From Planctomycetota bacterium (GTDB lineage Bacteria; Planctomycetota; J058; J103), in the NCBI GenBank assembly GCA_003694875.1, contig RFJN01000257.1:1-5216 (forward strand): a DNA stretch of 5,216 bases. Direction: 5' to 3'. A program made the position numbers and the translations under genes. The notes under the pieces were generated by a model, which was given only the letters and a program-made list of their open reading frames with translations, was not told where the DNA came from and did no database searches. Positions 5,055-5,216 of the stretch are shown in pieces; position 1 is the first letter of the stretch; each line of letters opens with the position of its first letter.

Positions 5055-5216
5055 GCCCTCTCCGGGGTTTCGAAGCAACCTTCATCCCGAACCGCCGCCG
5101 TCGCCGTCCATGGGTGACAGCAGCAGATCGAGGTGATGGGCACGACGCGGCCTCCTGCCAGGGTGCATGGCAAGGCAACGCGCGGAGACGTCGAGGGCGC
5201 AACGCACCGTTCGCTC
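5055..5216. other. Right-edge region downstream of tex with no confident gene
   Basis: These 162 bases show less regular G/C periodicity than the flanking genes. A weak imperfect stem after tex (about 5065-5088, GGG and GAAG pairing with CTTC and CCC around an internal loop) lacks a T-run, so it is a doubtful terminator. TGCCA-7-TGGCA (5156-5172) is another small stem. A minus-strand frame open from the window edge to a TGA at 5082-5084 could be the last 44 residues of an incoming gene (ending LLLSPMDGDGGGSG), but its third positions are less G/C-biased than in the real genes here, so I do not call it a CDS. Confidence 0.4.

Noticed and set aside
2301..5078. Minus-strand frame of 925 codons opposite tex
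   Set aside because: It is antisense to a gene matched to Tex along its full length. Long open antisense frames are expected where third positions are G/C and stops are rare; the translation is His/Arg/Leu-rich with no domain.
5061..5091. Intrinsic terminator after tex
   Set aside because: The only stem is short, broken by an internal loop, and has no T-run on either strand.

Overview
The window is high-GC bacterial DNA (by eye about 70% GC or more) with almost entirely G/C third codon positions. Two genes are firmly identifiable. One is accD, the zinc-ribbon carboxyltransferase beta subunit of acetyl-CoA carboxylase. The other is tex, a full-length YqgF/HhH/S1 RNA-binding protein close to the Escherichia coli protein along its whole length. 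Separate accD, the form of Tex and the purine-rich Shine-Dalgarno sites suggest a high-GC Gram-negative bacterium, for example a proteobacterium or a former deltaproteobacterial lineage. The sequence alone does not fix the taxon.

Layout from left to right: (1) the N-terminal 120 residues of a minus-strand gene that runs off the left edge, a predicted exported protein of unknown function with a well-supported GTG start; (2) a 365-bp divergent intergenic region with one promoter candidate for each flanking gene; (3) a plus-strand gene for a 321-residue soluble protein that I cannot assign; (4) accD on the minus strand, converging on gene 3 with only 3 bp between the stop codons; (5) a compact 116-bp divergent control region; (6) tex on the plus strand; (7) a 162-bp tail with no confident gene.

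The genes do not form an operon: orientation changes at every junction, so each is probably transcribed alone. accD serves fatty-acid synthesis and tex serves RNA metabolism or transcription; they share a control region but no obvious pathway. This is a largely housekeeping chromosomal segment. I see no CRISPR array, transposase, phage gene, tRNA or rRNA, and no sign of a new multi-gene system. The points most worth a second look are the unassigned 321-residue protein, departures from the usual AccD active-site motifs, and a strong dependence of leucine codon choice on the next base.
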